Below, in pieces: positions 13,914-14,588 of a stretch of 14,588 nt of DNA (position 1 is the first letter of the stretch; every line of letters begins with the position of its first letter). The notes beneath the pieces are model-generated. The model was not told the DNA's origin, did not search any database, and saw only the letters and a list, made by a program, of their open reading frames with translations. The DNA is from Bacteroidales bacterium. GTDB lineage: Bacteria > Bacteroidota > Bacteroidia > Bacteroidales > WCHB1-69. Location of the stretch: NCBI GenBank assembly GCA_012519525.1, contig JAAYQB010000031.1, forward strand, positions 1 through 14,588, written 5' to 3'. A program made the position numbers and the translations under genes.

Positions 13914-14468
13914 ATGACAGCAACACATTCATTTCTGCATTTAATAGACTCTTCATGGACCTTGTTCCTTGATAGAGATGGTGTTATAAATAAACGTATA
14001 CCTGATGCTTATGTAAGAAATATAGCCGAATTTGAATTTTTACCCAATACCAAAGCTGCATTTAGTATCTTCAGGCAACTGTTTTCGAGGATTTTAGTGG
14101 TAAGCAATCAACAAGGAATAGGGAAGGGAATTATGACGGAAGAAGATTTACGCTTAGTTCATAATCACATGTTAAACGAATTAAATCATTGTATTGATAA
14201 AATATATTATGCTCCTCATTTAGCGAGTGAAAATAACATAATGAGGAAACCGAATATAGGGATGGCATTACAGGCAAAAAAAGATTTTCCGAGTATTGAT
14301 TTTTCAAAATCCATTATGGTAGGCGACTCTTCTTCCGATATGCTTTTTGGGAAAAATGCAGGAATGAAAACCGTTTTAATAGCTGACAAAGATAGCAATA
14401 TAGAAGCAGATATGAAATTTGATTCTTTGTATTCTTTTGCTTTAATGCTTAAAAACAGCAATAATTAG
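13914..14468 (+). CDS. HAD-superfamily phosphatase, GmhB-like (heptose bisphosphate phosphatase family)
   Basis: This 184-residue HAD-IIIA protein resembles GmhB, which removes the 7-phosphate from D-glycero-D-manno-heptose 1,7-bisphosphate during synthesis of LPS heptose. The nucleophile and acid/base are D20 and D22 in FLDRDGVIN (18-26). Motif II is VSNQQGIGKG (63-72), the motif III basic residues are R111-K112 in RKPNIGM, and the magnesium aspartates are D138 and D142 in VGDSSSDM (136-143). The cysteine-rich zinc loop normally found before RKP in GmhB (CxH...CxC) is absent: the stretch reads YYAPHLASENNIMRKP. The substrate may therefore differ, as in histidinol-phosphatase-like relatives. 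No heptose kinase, isomerase or guanylyltransferase gene is visible beside it. It overlaps the convergent downstream gene by four bases. Confidence 0.85.
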   Translation: MTATHSFLHLIDSSWTLFLDRDGVINKRIPDAYVRNIAEFEFLPNTKAAFSIFRQLFSRILVVSNQQGIGKGIMTEEDLRLVHNHMLNELNHCIDKIYYAPHLASENNIMRKPNIGMALQAKKDFPSIDFSKSIMVGDSSSDMLFGKNAGMKTVLIADKDSNIEADMKFDSLYSFALMLKNSNN

Positions 14469-14587
14469 TTCTTTTTCTCTCCTTTATACAAATCGAATTG
14501 TCGAATGTTTTCGATTTGTTTTTGATAGCTTAAATAGGGTATTTCAGGAATAATGATTTCATACACTTTTGTACTTTTATTCGGCAA
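14465..14587 (-). CDS. C-terminal end of an unidentified minus-strand protein (5' end outside window)
   Basis: A minus-strand frame is open from the window edge to a TAA at 14467-14465 and gives 40 residues, including KVYEIIIPEIPYLSYQ and ending DLYKGEKKN. The composition is protein-like, with a Pro/Ile/Tyr-rich stretch and a charged tail, and the stop overlaps the end of the HAD gene in a tail-to-tail arrangement. I do not recognise the family. Confidence 0.5.
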   Translation of the reverse strand: MPNKSTKVYEIIIPEIPYLSYQKQIENIRQFDLYKGEKKN

Positions 14588-14588
14588 C

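Noticed and set aside
14216..14461. 81-residue minus-strand reading frame inside the HAD gene
   Set aside because: It is antisense to conserved HAD motifs. The true minus-strand gene end nearby is in a different frame, stopping at 14465.

Overview
The window is a piece of a low-GC chromosome (about one third G+C, judged by eye) from a member of the Bacteroidota, most likely Bacteroidales. The evidence is a fused LpxC-FabZ protein, a DUF4293 membrane protein, a Bacteroidota-style XRE regulator, and repeated Bacteroidota promoter elements (TAnnTTTG, the -7 box) just upstream of genes. Ribosome binding sites are weak or absent, as is usual in this phylum. Most genes are housekeeping or envelope genes. 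No transposase, integrase, phage gene or CRISPR array is visible.

Layout. Positions 1-1410 (+) hold the tail of an unidentified gene and a divergent phosphoglycerate-kinase-like gene. Positions 1417-5583 (-) read as one likely operon from the promoter at 5611-5618: lpxC-fabZ fusion, a 70-residue ribbon-helix-helix-like protein, a DUF4293 membrane protein, and uvrB. Positions 5790-7292 (+) hold a stand-alone histidine ammonia-lyase, followed by an ECF-type sigma factor (7471-8067). Positions 8287-10206 (+) are an rplS-efp-lpxD operon ending in a bidirectional terminator shared with a convergent BadF/BadG-type sugar kinase (10241-11104, -). A 491-base non-coding stretch (11105-11595) follows, then an XRE regulator, an RlmB-type rRNA methyltransferase, a small outer-membrane beta-barrel protein, tRNA-Arg(CCG), and a GmhB-like HAD phosphatase. 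The last 120 bases hold the 3' end of an unidentified minus-strand gene.

The most unusual structure is the non-coding stretch. It carries eight exact copies of ATGTAAAT and about eight degenerate copies, all in the same orientation, spread over about 400 bases. Many neighbours lie 11-13 or 19-23 bases apart. Two copies sit between the predicted transcription start and the start codon of the XRE gene. One inverted copy overlaps the -7 box of the divergent kinase. An exact AT-rich 13-mer pair fills the main gap in the array. I read this as a large multi-site operator, probably bound by the XRE protein itself. An origin-like function is a weaker alternative.

Functionally, lipid A synthesis (lpxC-fabZ, lpxD), heptose metabolism (the GmhB-like phosphatase) and the beta-barrel protein point to a Gram-negative outer membrane. 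rplS, efp, rlmB and tRNA-Arg serve translation, and uvrB serves DNA repair. Two further oddities are a PGK-like enzyme missing a substrate-binding arginine and a small DNA-binding-like protein ending in a possible sliding-clamp-binding motif.
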